DNA from: Bathynomus jamesi
Lineage: Eukaryota > Arthropoda > Malacostraca > Isopoda > Cirolanidae
DNA: 64,000 nt
Direction of reading: 5' to 3'
Assembly: GCA_023014485.1 (NCBI GenBank)
Contig: JAJOZX010000944.1
Coordinates: forward strand, 952,501 to 1,016,500
The position numbers were made by a program, and so were the translations under genes. Shown piece by piece: positions 31,975 through 42,486 of the stretch; the stretch's first letter is position 1; every line of letters starts with the position of its first letter. The notes under the pieces were generated by a model. That model saw only the letters and a list, made by a program, of their open reading frames with translations, was not told the DNA's origin and searched no databases.

Positions 31975-32185
31975 GTACAGGCAGTTTTTACATAGTGGAG
32001 CCGCCTCGATGGGCCGAAGTGGCCCCTAGTGTGCCCACTATAAAAATTTCTCATGTTCTTATGTTCTTTGTGGTTCGGAACCCACGTAAAATTGTAGGTC
32101 CCCTCCGCCACCACGGAGGACATGCACAATACACAATTACGAACACAGTTAGGTAGACCAGCCATGAGTGGATCCTAGGGTCTTT
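31975..32185 (-). mobile_element. SINE-like composite repeat
   Basis: On the minus strand it contains GACCCTAGGATCCACTC, a GC hairpin CCTCCGTGGTGGCGGAGGGG, CCTACAATTTTACGTGGG and GTTCCGAACCAC. It then has ACATAAGAACATGAG and GGGGCCACTTCGGCCCATCG. The Pol III B-box-like GGTTCGGAACCC (32073-32084, plus strand) and the CCTACA block are shared with the repeats at 42270-42330 and 62290-62325. The GGCCCAT-containing block resembles LINE-derived tails common in crustacean sequences, from memory only. Confidence 0.5.
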
Positions 32186-32338
32186 GTTGGTCTGAAACAT
32201 TATAACATATTTCAGTAGATATTACCAATCATTTGCACAATTTAATTATTGCTTTTTCAGCCAGAATGAATTTACTGCGACTTCATGCTATTTGCCACGA
32301 TGACAAATCAAGCGTGGGGGAGGGAGATAACCTACAAG

Positions 32339-33360
32339 CAGGGTTTCGGAGCCGGTAAAAAAACTTCTGGCTCCGACTCCGGAGCAGAAATTTTTTACAC
32401 TCTGGCTCCGGCTCTTTTATAGTAAATTCTGTTAATTATAAAATAAATATCTAGATTTATATAACTAATTGTCCAATTTAAAATATTGCACAAAAATATT
32501 TTATTATGAAATCACTTTAATACTCAAAATTTAAATTTCTTATGATTTTAAATTAGGCAAATATAATGATAGAATGAAGTTATTTAAATAACTAAAGGAA
32601 AATGATGAAAACTAAATGATATTAAATATTTATTAACAATGGTAGCTTATATAAATTAGAGAAACTTGCCTCCTAATTAGTTCAAAGTTCAAACTTAAGA
32701 ATTCTCGTATGGAAAATAGTAACAATCAAACTTTCTGAGATAATATATGCATTTTTTTAAGTGTTGAAACTTGAAAGCTTCATGAAAGCCAACTTGGCTT
32801 GAAAAAGAGCTGAATATTTCAAAAATTCAGTTTTTAAATTTTTAATAGGTTATATTATTTACTTAAAAAGAGATTTTCTTTTAGTCAAAAAGTTTTGTAA
32901 TTTAATTAACAAAAGCAATTCAACTAAAAGTCAAAAGTTCAAACTACTAATACATATTATAAAAGAAAATTTACAAAATCATTTACCCTACGCTTATAAA
33001 ATCAATACTACTCCTTAGATTAACAAATGAAAACTAATGCAAAATTTTTTTTATTCTAGCTAAGGTATAATCAAACTAATTTTAAACATAAAATCAAGAT
33101 ATTCTTCTTGTAAATCTGTTTCCTCCCACACCTCCATAAAATCCAAGAATCCTATGGTACCATTTTTCGTAATATATTACAAGAATTATAATTTGCAACT
33201 AAACCTATATTTAACAAATAACAATTTAGGTAGCAATATATCGCCCGGAGCCAGACCATGGAGCCGTATTTTCAAGGTTTCCGGCTCCGGCTCCGGCTCC
33301 AGGTAAGCAAAATTCACTGGCTCCACCGACTCCGGCTCCGGCTCCGGCTCCGAAACCCTG
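32339..33360 (-). mobile_element. Deletion derivative of the intact hAT (6767-10455)
   Basis: The ends CAGGGTTTCGGAGCCGG are identical to the autonomous copy. The duplication cctacaag is perfect (32331-32338 and 33361-33368). In inverted orientation it retains roughly 6767-6992 and 9668-10455 of the full element with few changes. The about 2.7-kb centre, including the whole transposase, is gone. The junction is at about 33122-33128, with a 2-bp overlap. It should be mobilisable in trans if the intact protein is active. Confidence 0.93.
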
Positions 33361-33368
33361 CCTACAAG

Positions 33369-34518
33369 TACCATATTTTTTTGCCTTGTTGGGAGACAGA
33401 AGGGAGGATGGGTCCCAACCCAATCCCTCCCTTCCTGTGGAGGAGCGAGTTGTGCCATTCGTATTATTACTTGGAAAAAAAAAAGTTTCTGATTTTGGAT
33501 ATCTCTCATATTTATACACACACGAGTATATATATTGTATACTATTTTAAATTAGTCTTTTAGGACAGAATTTTAGTAGCACAGATGAGGTATTTTAAAT
33601 TAAAGAAACATTAATAACCTTTTAGTGAAGAAGGATTTGTATTTTATTTTAGCGTTCATTTATTTTTTTTTTACTTATTCAGATGTTATCAAACACCTTA
33701 ACTACCACCCTGTATATTGCCGGAGTTATTATTTATTAGGTGATTAACTAAACTGCGTAAACGTATGCTAAAATAAGTCTTAGGTTAAGCGATATAAAGT
33801 CGAGATTTGAACACAATTGAGGATATAAACATTTATTAAAAAAACTTGCATCGACTTCTATGGGTCGAGTCATCAATGGTCAATTTTGTTTACACATCTG
33901 ACATGCTTCTAGAAGGTTCCATCCTGATCATAAATTCAGATTTGACAATCTAAATTAAACTCTATACTAATATGACAGAAGGTTGAAACTCATTTAACAA
34001 TGTCTATTAAACTGGTAGCCGCTGACTGATCGCTTTCAATTATCAATAATAAAGCTGACTGATCGCTTTTAATTAAGGACTTTATAACAAATTTAATTCA
34101 TATCAGGTTGATTGTTGTCCTTTAAAACCAAATAATTATAATGGATAATTTTTCTTAATCTTTAATTCGGTGCGTATCTTCTAATTTTAGACTTTAATTA
34201 AAAAATAAATACTTAATAGACAGAATATGAAAAGTGTCTGACAAACTTCATTTTATTATACTTCATAGTAATTAAAATGAAACTCTCTCTCTCTCTCTCT
34301 CTCTCTGCAAGGTAAATATAGAGCTATTTATATATTCTCCACCTTCCTGTAAAATTTCCTTGGCTACTTTTCCAGGGTCAAGGTATTTTCTTCAACCTTT
34401 TTCCGTACCTGCCTCTGGCAGGGAGGGAGCGGAGGGTGGGGAGAGAGCCTTCTACTTTTCTATCCAGTTTTCTACTACTGCTAGGATAGTTGAAAGAAAA
34501 ATAAACTTTTAATAACAG
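33369..34518. other. AT-rich interval, (CT)n at 34283-34306, no gene
   Basis: No coding motif, inverted ends or RNA-like fold was recognised. A (CT)12 tract lies about 210 bp before the LINE B chain. Confidence 0.5.
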
Positions 34519-34772
34519 GAACAGTTCCTCGGTGGATCAGTTCAAGAAAAGGTTAGACCAAATCTTGCACACTATTTGAGTGTGTAGAAAATTTTCCCTG
34601 GCACCCGTTGCCATTGGTACCTCCTCGGTATGGGCCGCAAGGCCTTTTGAGGTATTTCTTTTCCTTGTAACTCACTCTCTCTCTCTCTCTGTATGAGCCG
34701 CAAGGCCTTTTGAGGTACTTCATTTCCTTGTAACTCACTCTCTCTCTCTTTTTCTCTCTCTCTCTCTCTCTC
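34519..34772 (+). mobile_element. LINE family B pieces 1 and 2: 3' ends with (CT)n tails
   Basis: Piece 1 (34519-34690) encodes only the last RT codons (SSVDQFKKRLDQILHTI) and then a 3' UTR with GGCCGCAAGGCCTTTTGAGG, ending TCCTTGTAACTCA plus (CT)n. Piece 2 (34691-34772) is the last 45 bp of the same 3' UTR plus (CT)n. The RT segment of piece 3 follows the (CT)n directly. Confidence 0.8.
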
Positions 34773-36164
34773 TTGGGGACTCCCAACATGGGTTTAGACG
34801 GCATAGGTCGTGTCTCAACTTGCTCGAGTTTTTCCACATCATGTTGAGTGAGTACGATAAGAGTAGGGCGATTGATATACTTTATCTTGACTTTCAGAAA
34901 GCCTTTGATAAGGTACCTCACCATCGGCTAATGGTGAAAGTGCGCGCGCTGGGTATCGGTGGGGAAATAGGTAGGTGGATTGAAAATTGGCTGAGGATAG
35001 GCGGCAGAGGGTTGTAATTAAAGGGGCTAGTTCGGGTTGGGCCTTGGTCACTAGTGGGGTTCCTCAGGGTTCCGTTTGGGGCCACTGTTGTTTATCATTT
35101 ACATAAATGATATCGACGGTGGCATCATCAGTCGGATCGCCAAATTCGCTGATGACACCAAGCTTGGGGCCAATGTTGGGACGCCTGAAGCGATTGAGGA
35201 AGGAACTTCATGTGGACCTAGGTAGGATAGGAAAGTGGTCCGAAAAATGGCAAATGCCATTTAACTTGGGTAAATGCAAAGTGATGCACATTGGCTATGC
35301 CAATCCCAAATCGGACAACTCAATGTTGGGGAGTAATATCGAGGTGACTGATTTGGAAAAGGACTTGGGTGTGCTAATTAGCAGCGACATTAAGTTTACC
35401 GAACAGTGCGTAGAGGTGGAAAAGAAAGCCCAGAAGCTGTTGGGTTATATCAGGAGGCAATTTCAGTTTTGGAACAAGGAGATTGTGCTCTCTCTGTACA
35501 ATTCCTTGGTTCAGCCACACCTGGAGTATGCAGTGCAGTTCTGGTCACCCACCCTCAGGAAAGATATTGAGAGGCTGGAGCGAGTGCAGGCGAGGGCCAG
35601 AAAGTTAATCCCTTCCGTTAGGCATATGGGCTACAATCGATGGTTACGCGCCCTGAACTTGTTTTTGCTAGAAACTCGGAGGCTGCGAGGTCAACTGATC
35701 AAAGTTTTCAAGCTCTTACGCGGGTTCAATGATGTCAATTTTAGAAGCATGTTTAGTTTAAATGATAACCCAACTCGCAACAATGGTTGGAAGTTGGATT
35801 TGAAATGGTTTAGGACTAGTGTGTGTGGGAATTACTTTACGTATAAGATCTGTGACACGTGGAACAGGTTACCTTCGGAAGTTGTGAACAGTTCCTCTGT
35901 GGATCATTTCAAGAAAAGGTTAGACCAAATCTTGCACACAATTTGAGTGTATAGAAAATTTTCTCTGGCACCCGTTGCCATTGGTACCTCCTCGGTATTG
36001 GCCGCAAGGCCTTTTGAGGTACTTCTTTTCCTTGTAACTCCTTGTAACTTTCTTTTTCCTCTCTCTCTTTTTCTCTCTCTCTCTTTTTCTCTCTCTCTTT
36101 TTCTCTCTCTCTTTTTCTCTCTCTCTCTTTTTCTCTCTCTCTCTTTTTCTCTCTCTTTCTCTTT
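34773..36164 (+). pseudogene. LINE family B piece 3: reverse transcriptase, 5' truncated
   Basis: It starts inside the RT at GDSQHGFRRHRSCL (34773) and continues YLDFQKAFDKVPHHRL, PQGSVWG and the catalytic FADD region (SKFADDTKLG equivalent near 35140, frameshifted). It then has WQMPFNLGKCKVMHIGYANP, LEKDLGVLISSD, LEYAVQFWSPTLRKDIERLE and LETRRLRGQLIKVFKLL. It ends WNRLPSEVVNSSSVDHF and a stop at 35944. The 3' UTR ends in about 100 bp of CT-rich DNA. Family B is CR1-like, judged by the RT blocks and by ORF1 of the 42396-47200 copy. Confidence 0.88.
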
Positions 36165-36524
36165 CGAGGTTTTCAAGCTCTTACGCGGGTTCAACGATGT
36201 CGATTTTAGAAGTATGTTTAGTTTAAATGATAACCTAACTCGCAACAATGGTTGGAAGTTGGATTTGAAATGGTTTAGGACTAGTGTGTGTGGGAATTAC
36301 TTTACGTATAAGATCTGTGATACATGGAACAGGTTACCTTCGGAAGTTGTGAACAGTTCCTCTGTGGATCAGTTCAAGAAAAGGCTAGACGAAATCTTGC
36401 ACACTATTTGTGTGTGTACAAAATTTTCCATGGCACCCGTTGCCATTGGTACCTCCTCGGTATGGGCCGCAAGGCCTTTTGAGGTCCTTCTTTTCCTTGT
36501 AACACTCTCTCTCTCTCTCTCTCT
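36165..36524 (+). mobile_element. LINE family B piece 4: RT C-terminus, 3' UTR and (CT)n
   Basis: It starts abruptly at EVFKLLRGFNDVDFRSMFSL after the (CT)n of piece 3. It runs to the stop after LDEILHTICVCTKF, then the 3' UTR and (CT)10. About 97% of its bases match the same segment of piece 3. Confidence 0.88.
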
Positions 36525-38200
36525 GCGTTGCCGATAGAATAAACAAAGTGAGGGCGATTAAAGCTCCTGGGCCAGACCAGTTCCTCCCCAGTCTTGAGGA
36601 AGTGCGCGACCAGGTGACTCCCCACCTGGCTACAGTCTTCAACAAATCGTTGGAAACGGGCCTGGTGACTGGACGGAAGCCAACGTGACGCCTATCTTTA
36701 AGAAAGGGGATCACGAAAGTAGGCCCGTCGCCAGCCGAAAATATTTAGAGGGGCACTTCCTCTATAACCATAAACACAAAAAAAACCCTAATAATCGAAT
36801 AATTTTTATTCAGTACTAGGTACTTATAGGTAGGCAGTGGAATACACGAGACAACACGAGTGTCAATACAGTTCAAGACGCCTGTTTTTGGCTTCGGAAA
36901 ATACACGTTGCAGTTCATTCATATATAGCTGTTTAGTGTGATCATAGCTTTTAGAACGGGTATACAAATACAAAAGTAAATTGCAGGAAGTGGCTGAATT
37001 GCCAGTCATTGGAGGTACTTGGTATAAGCCACTTCTTAAGCGACATCGTTTAGTACAAACATTTCAAATAAAATAACGTCATATCACAGTACCTACTATT
37101 TTTTCTGGGGGGCACCAACAATTTGAGGGGGCCTGGCACCACCTGGCCCCCCACCCTTTGGCGACGGGCGTGCTGACGAAAGTCCAGGGAACTATCGTCC
37201 CATTAATCTCACTTCGGTTGAAGGTAAATTATTACAGGGGATAATAGCGGATAGGATCGTTGACCATTTGGATTCCTACAAGCTGCTTGGGGACTCCCAA
37301 CATGGGTTTAGACGGCATAGGTCGTGTCTCACCAACTTGCTCGAGTTTTTCCACGTCATGTGGAGTGAATACGATAAGAGTAAGGCGATTAATATACTTT
37401 ATCTCGACTTTCAGAAAGCCTTTGATAAGGTACCTCACCACAGGTTAATGGCCAAAGTCCGCGTGCTGGGTATCGGTGGGGAAGTAGGTAGCTGGATTGG
37501 AAAATGGCAGAAGAATAGGCGCAGAGGGTTGAATAAAGGGCGAGCTCAGGATGGGCCTCATCACTAGCGCGGTCGCTCAGGGTTCCGTTTTGGGGGCACT
37601 GTTGTTTATCATTTACATAAATGATATCGACGCTGGCATCGTCAGTAGGATCTCCAAATTCGCTGATGACACCAAGCTTGGGGCCAATGTTGGGACGCCC
37701 GAAGCGATCGAGCAACTGCGTGCGGACCTACGTAGGATAGGAGAGTGGCCGGAAAAATGGCAAGTGCCGTTTAACTTGGGTAAATGCAAGGTGATGCACA
37801 TTGGCTACGCCAATCCCATGTCGGACTACTCCATGTTAGGGAGTAATATCGAGGCCACTGATTTGGGAAAGGACTTGGGTGTGCTAATTAGCAGCGACCT
37901 GAAGTTTACCAAACAGTGCGTAGAGGTGGAAAAGAAAGCCCAGAAGCTGTTGGGTTACATGAAGAGGCAATTTCGATTTCGGAACAAGGAGATTGTGCTC
38001 TCTCTGTACAATTCCATGGTTCGGCCGCACCTGGAATATGCTGTGCAGTTCTGGTCGCCCACCCTCAGGAAAGATATTGATAGGTTGGAGCGAGTCCAGG
38101 CGAGGGCCACAAAGTTAATCCCTTCCGTTAGGCATATGGGCTACAATCGAGCTCACCTGCCCTGAATTTGTTTTCGCTGGAAACTCGGAGGCTGCGGGGT
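36525..38200 (+). pseudogene. LINE family B piece 5: reverse transcriptase, split by a MITE
   Basis: It begins in the pre-RT region (KVRAIKAPGPDQFLPSLEEVR), is interrupted by the MITE at 36721-37175, and resumes ESPGNYRPINLTSVEGKLLQG, DSQHGFRRHRSCLTNLLEFF and YLDFQKAFDKVPHHRL. After a frame change near 37545 it reads AQGSVLGALLFIIYINDID and SKFADDTKLGANVG (about 37660), then WQVPFNLGKCKVMHIGYANP. It stops being LINE at ETRRLRG, where a (CT)7 tract begins, so its own 3' end is missing. Confidence 0.88.
36721..37175. mobile_element. 455-bp hAT-type MITE
   Basis: A perfect 8-bp duplication acgaaagt lies at 36713-36720 and 37176-37183. The ends are GC-rich: GGCCCGTCGCCA on one side and, inverted, CACGCCCGTCGCCA. 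The LINE B reading frame closes up exactly when the element and one duplication are removed. The interior is AT-rich, with a run of GGGGGGCACC near the right end. Confidence 0.88.
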
Positions 38201-38213
38201 CTCTCTCTCTCTC

Positions 38214-39626
38214 GAGACAGAGAGCATGTCTTATATAAGGAGATAGATCTCAAGCAAAGAACAATAGACCAGTGTCCTTGACGTCCTACCTCACCAAAAT
38301 ATTTGAAAGAATAGTCAGAGAAAGTTTGACCTCTTGTAGACATCGAAATCCGTGTTGATTTTCGTGAATCTTTTCAATCAGAAAGATCATGCCTATCACA
38401 ACTTATAGAGCGTTATAACAATATCCTAGATGCACTTGAAGGCAATGAAAACTATGATGTCATATACACGGATTTTGCTAAAGCTTCTGACAAATGCGAT
38501 CATGGTATAATAGCACATAAAATGAAACATATGGGAATAACAAGCAAAGTGGGAAAACGGATCTACAACTTCCTCAGAAATCGAGTACAGGTGGTCAAAA
38601 TTCAAAGTGTATCATCATCAGAAGTACGCAGCTCAGTACCACAAGGTACAGTGCTGGCCCCAATCCTGTTCATTATCATCCTAACAGACAGACAGTGGAG
38701 TAAACAGCAACAGTATAGTAACTTCATTTGCGGACGATACAAAGATCAGCAGAAAAAAGAGCGATGCAAACGAAGTAGAGGCCTTGCAGAGAGAGAAACA
38801 AAATATACAAATGGTCAGAAGACAACAATATGACATTTAACACGCAGAAATTTCAGCTCTTTAGATACGGTAGAAATGAGGAACTTAAAAAGACTGCATA
38901 TTATGCTCCAGATAGACAAAAATTCAGAGAAGCACGAAAGCGGTCGACTTGGGGAATAATGACCGATGATGCCAAATACGAGACAAAATCAGATAGCAAT
39001 AACCAAAGCAGAGAGAGTTGCGGGACAGGTACTAAGAACGTTCAAAGGAGGGACAAGACAGTAATGATTCCCCTGCTGAGAACACTGATCATACCAAAAC
39101 TTGAATACTGCGCAGTTTTGACGTCCCCATATAAAAAGGAAGAAATTAATAAAATACAAGAAACGCAGACATTTCACAGCCAAGATTGATGGCTGCAAAA
39201 AACTCAACTACTGGGAAAGACTACGCAAACTAAATCTGTACTCCCTGGAAAGAAGAGAGGTATCCTATAATCTACATATGGAAAATTATCGAAAAACTTG
39301 TACCAAACCTCAAACTAAACCCAATTACCATCCAAACAACGCTGGAAAATAGGAAAGGCAGAATGTGTAGTGTTCCCAAATTAAAGGCCAGACAAGGGAC
39401 CTCCTCAACTCTGAAGGAAAATAGCTTCGTTATCAGGGGGCCAAGAATTTTGAACCAGCTTCCAAAGGACCTCAGAAACATTACATGGGTCAAAGTTGAA
39501 GTCTTCAAGAAAAGACTAGATGCCTGGCTCAGGACGGTAGCAGATGAGGCGGGTGTACCCGGCTCTGTACGATGGAGCGCGCAAGAGAGCAACTCGCTCC
39601 TCCACCACGCCAGGACTAGAGGCAAG
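38214..39626 (+). pseudogene. LINE family C copy 3: reverse transcriptase, frameshifted
   Basis: It starts right after (CT)n with YKEIDLKQRTIDQC-type coding (shifted from the NNRPVSLTSYLTKIFERIV frame). It then has YDVIYTDFAKASDKCDHG, SSVPQGTVLAPILFIIILTD and a degenerate FADD region (about 38730, frameshifted). Next come TFNTQKFQLFRYGRNEEL and PKLEYCAVLTSPYKKEEI. The end SFVIRGPRILNQLPKDLRN…GVPGSVRWSAQESNSLLHH leads into (TA)n. It has no endonuclease. The structure is the same as copies 1 and 2. Confidence 0.85.
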
Positions 39627-39646
39627 GTGTATATATATATATATAT
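39627..39646. repeat. (TA)n tail
   Basis: A short (TA)10 run follows the last LINE C codons. Confidence 0.85.
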
Positions 39647-39659
39647 TTTTTTTTTAAAC

Positions 39660-40315
39660 TGATGACAATGAAAATTATTAAAATATAAAAAGCGAATCTT
39701 CAATAAGCATTAAAATGGATATCACATTTGTGGTGAGTCACACGTGATGCAGAATGAGAAACGAGTTCATGTCACACGTACACACACATTCATGTATGCG
39801 TATGTATGCGCCTTGAATAGTTTAATTTTTTATTTCCCCTTTCAGTTAATTACTGAGTTACTTTCCTGATTCTCCATGGAATGATTACTGCTTCCATGGC
39901 CGGGGCCCTTCCGAGTGAGTTGAGTGCATCACAATCATTTCATTCTCTCGGGCATGTAGGCGTACATTCCACATTCTATTCCAAGTACTAATGGGAAGAA
40001 AAAAAAACAAACCTTGGTTTAACTTTGTCTTGTTCCAATGCTATACGCAACAGAGGAGACTTTCAGAAGGTACCGTCTCCATCCAACTCTTGACTCTCAT
40101 TCAGCTTATATTTCTTGCCGGGAACCGTGCAAAATCTGTTCTGGTGCACCATTTATTTTTATTCATCGCGTTTTCTTTGAACTTCCTCGGAAAACGACGC
40201 CTCAATTTATGTATCTTTTAACAAAATCCTTCCGAAATTGATAAAGAATCGCCTATTAAAGAACACGACCATTGTACGGAATAATTCCTGCATGCTCTGA
40301 CTGCAGTTGAAACTG

Positions 40316-40348
<33 letters not shown>

Positions 40349-41387
40349 CATACATCGTGTGTGTGTATCTGAAATATGCAACTTTATTTAAATACGGATG
40401 TTGTATAATAGGATTACGCTATTTCATAAACAAAATATTATGAAGAGCAGTTCGGAGGTAAAGTGATTCGTTATTATACAAATAAATGTATAATTATACA
40501 AATAAGCGGGAATGTAATCAAACAAAATCGAAATGTTTATGCAAATTAATAGTAAATACAGCGTTCCTCGCTTATCTATGAGCATAAAGATAAAAGCACA
40601 TGCTAAAGCTAATGACATTTTCAGTGTTACAGTTATATTTAATTTCATTGTCAATGACTCTGCAATGACACAATGAGAGCGTGCAACAAGATGCACCACG
40701 CATACATACGTACTCACGCACGCATATTCTCTCACCTTTATATATATATATATATATGAGAGATTTCGGTAACCTGTAGGTACGGATCCCTGACGCATGG
40801 ATTCAGCTCCGGACGCAAGCTTAGCACCCTGTGCGTCCAGTGGGGCGTACAGTCTTACGTGGATCATGTGTGTCCACCTGTAACATCTGTCGGTCTACAA
40901 CACGTATACAGATTTGTATTAAAAATATTAAGTGTGCTATTTAAGATATGTAACATATCGTATAATTACAAAATTTTAAGAACTGTTGTGTTCTTATCCG
41001 TGGCTGGTTAACCAGGTGTAAACATAGATCAACATTCTGAGACGAGTGACCCCGCTGCGCTTGTGAGGAATGCCTCTGCGCAGTTTGAGAAAATTGTGTC
41101 TTGGACTGTTCGTGTAAACATCTTTATATTTCACAACACAGTCACTACTACCAACCTGTACTATTTGTTACCACTCAAATGAAGTATTTTATTAAAAATA
41201 TTTCAAGTTTTATTAAAAACAGTATCTGAAATAATGTATTAGTGCAACGGCTGAAGGACTGCATAATCACAGACGTGTCCAGCGTTCGGTGTCCCATTCA
41301 ACGTAGTAATTAACTTAGTTAACTTGGAGTGATGTCCACATCGGAATCAGAATCGTGCTAACTTACAGACATATATAAACAGACAAC
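39660..41387. other. No gene identified; (AC)n at 40318-40346 and (TA)n at 40738-40757
   Basis: Possible single-copy DNA. It has no transposon ends, no coding motif and no splice-bounded exon that I would defend. Confidence 0.5.
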
Positions 41388-41582
41388 TCCACAGACGACA
41401 CCTACCACCTGTGCCAGGACACACCACAAACAATTGAACACACTATGACAGACTGTACCGCTCTAGCACAACATAGAACACAACACATCACTAATGCGCT
41501 GAACCTCTGGTTCACTCCGGAGAGGGCGATCGGTTACCTGCGTGCCGCCGGCTTGCTCGATCAGGGTGGGCTGATCGGCTAA
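41388..41582 (+). pseudogene. C-terminal zinc-knuckle tail of a non-LTR RT protein
   Basis: The 64-codon frame reads STDDTYHLCQDTPQTIEHTM, then TDCTALAQHR and, at the end, RAAGLLDQGGLIG-stop. The pattern C-x(8-9)-H-x4-C with 'TIEH' and a following basic segment is the C-terminal CCHC-like motif of several LINE ORF2 proteins. The first cysteine of the knuckle appears lost. The remainder of the element is not in the window. The upstream sequence is not coding in any frame. Confidence 0.5.
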
Positions 41583-41804
41583 CCAACAACACCAACAACA
41601 ACCGAGTAATTATCATCATATGTATAATACGAGCTATTTCTTCAGTGTTCGAAATGAAGTGTCTTAAGTCTTGGCATTTGGGTCACACTCTTAGTTTTTC
41701 GAGTTTACTCCCTGGGACTCTGAAATGAAGGTGGGACCCCTGAAAATTTTTGACCAGGAGTCCCAGACTCGTGATATTTTTTTGCTATCGAAATCCGATT
41801 GCTT

Positions 41805-41805
<1 letters not shown>

Positions 41806-41869
<64 letters not shown>
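41806..41869. repeat. (TA)n microsatellite
   Basis: About 30 TA units. The flanking 41583-41805 and 41870-42170 show nothing identifiable. Confidence 0.95.
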
Positions 41870-41873
<4 letters not shown>

Positions 41874-42171
41874 ATCAATAATCAATAATGACCAATATAA
41901 TGAAATGTTAAAATATCATTATTGACATTTCAAACAACTGTCAATTTTTCCGCGCGAAACATTTTGGTAAAACCAACAACAGTTTTAAGACACACGAAAT
42001 TTCCATGCTAATGAATTGCAAAAGTAGAAAATAATGATTACGTAAACCGTAAAAAAGTTCATTGTAAATATAATATTGGCGAAACATTTCCTAATTATTA
42101 TAAAGTATGATAAATGGACGCATGAGCAAATATTGAATTTTAGTTTCGTTGCAGCAGGCTCATGAAGCACG

Positions 42172-42211
42172 CACGCACGCACGCACGCACACGCGCGCAC
42201 ACACACACACA
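42172..42211. repeat. (ACGC)n/(AC)n tract
   Basis: CACG tetranucleotides pass into pure (AC)n and lead directly into the 5S-like sequence. Confidence 0.9.
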
Positions 42212-42380
42212 CCGAAGTTAAGCGACATTGGGTCTGGGTAGTAGTTGGATGGGAGACCGTCCTCTGCGCCCAGATTATGTAGCGACCCGTGGTTCGGATC
42301 CCACTTAAAGCTGTAGGTCCCCTCCGTCATATGACCTTAGATGTTGCGAAGGAGGTTAAACAACCCCCAAAAAAAATATA
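42212..42380 (+). mobile_element. 5S rRNA-derived SINE
   Basis: The sequence CCGAAGTTAAGCGACATTGG and its continuation to GAGACCG (42212-42258) follow the internal-promoter half of 5S rRNA, including TTGGATGGG. The first 5S half and the true 3' end are missing, so this is not a 5S gene. A tail follows with GTGGTTCGGATCCCACTTAA, CTGTAGGTCCCCTCCG and GCGAAGGAGGTTAAAC. The GTTCGGAT…CTGTAGGTC part also occurs in the tRNA-type SINE at 62231-62367, and the GAAGGAG(A/G)TTAAAC part at 63351-63365. Confidence 0.7.
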
Positions 42381-42486
42381 TATATATATATACACACAAG
42401 GACAAAAAACACCTCAAAAGGCCTTGCTGCCCATACCGAGGTACCAATGGCAACGGGTGCCACGGAAAAATCGCTACACCCTCAAA

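Noticed and set aside
35947..36165. Leu/Ser/Phe-rich frame across the CT tract
   Set aside because: It is translation of a (CT)n microsatellite in the LINE 3' UTR.
42212..42258. 5S rRNA gene
   Set aside because: Only the internal half is present, and it runs into a SINE tail shared with other repeats.
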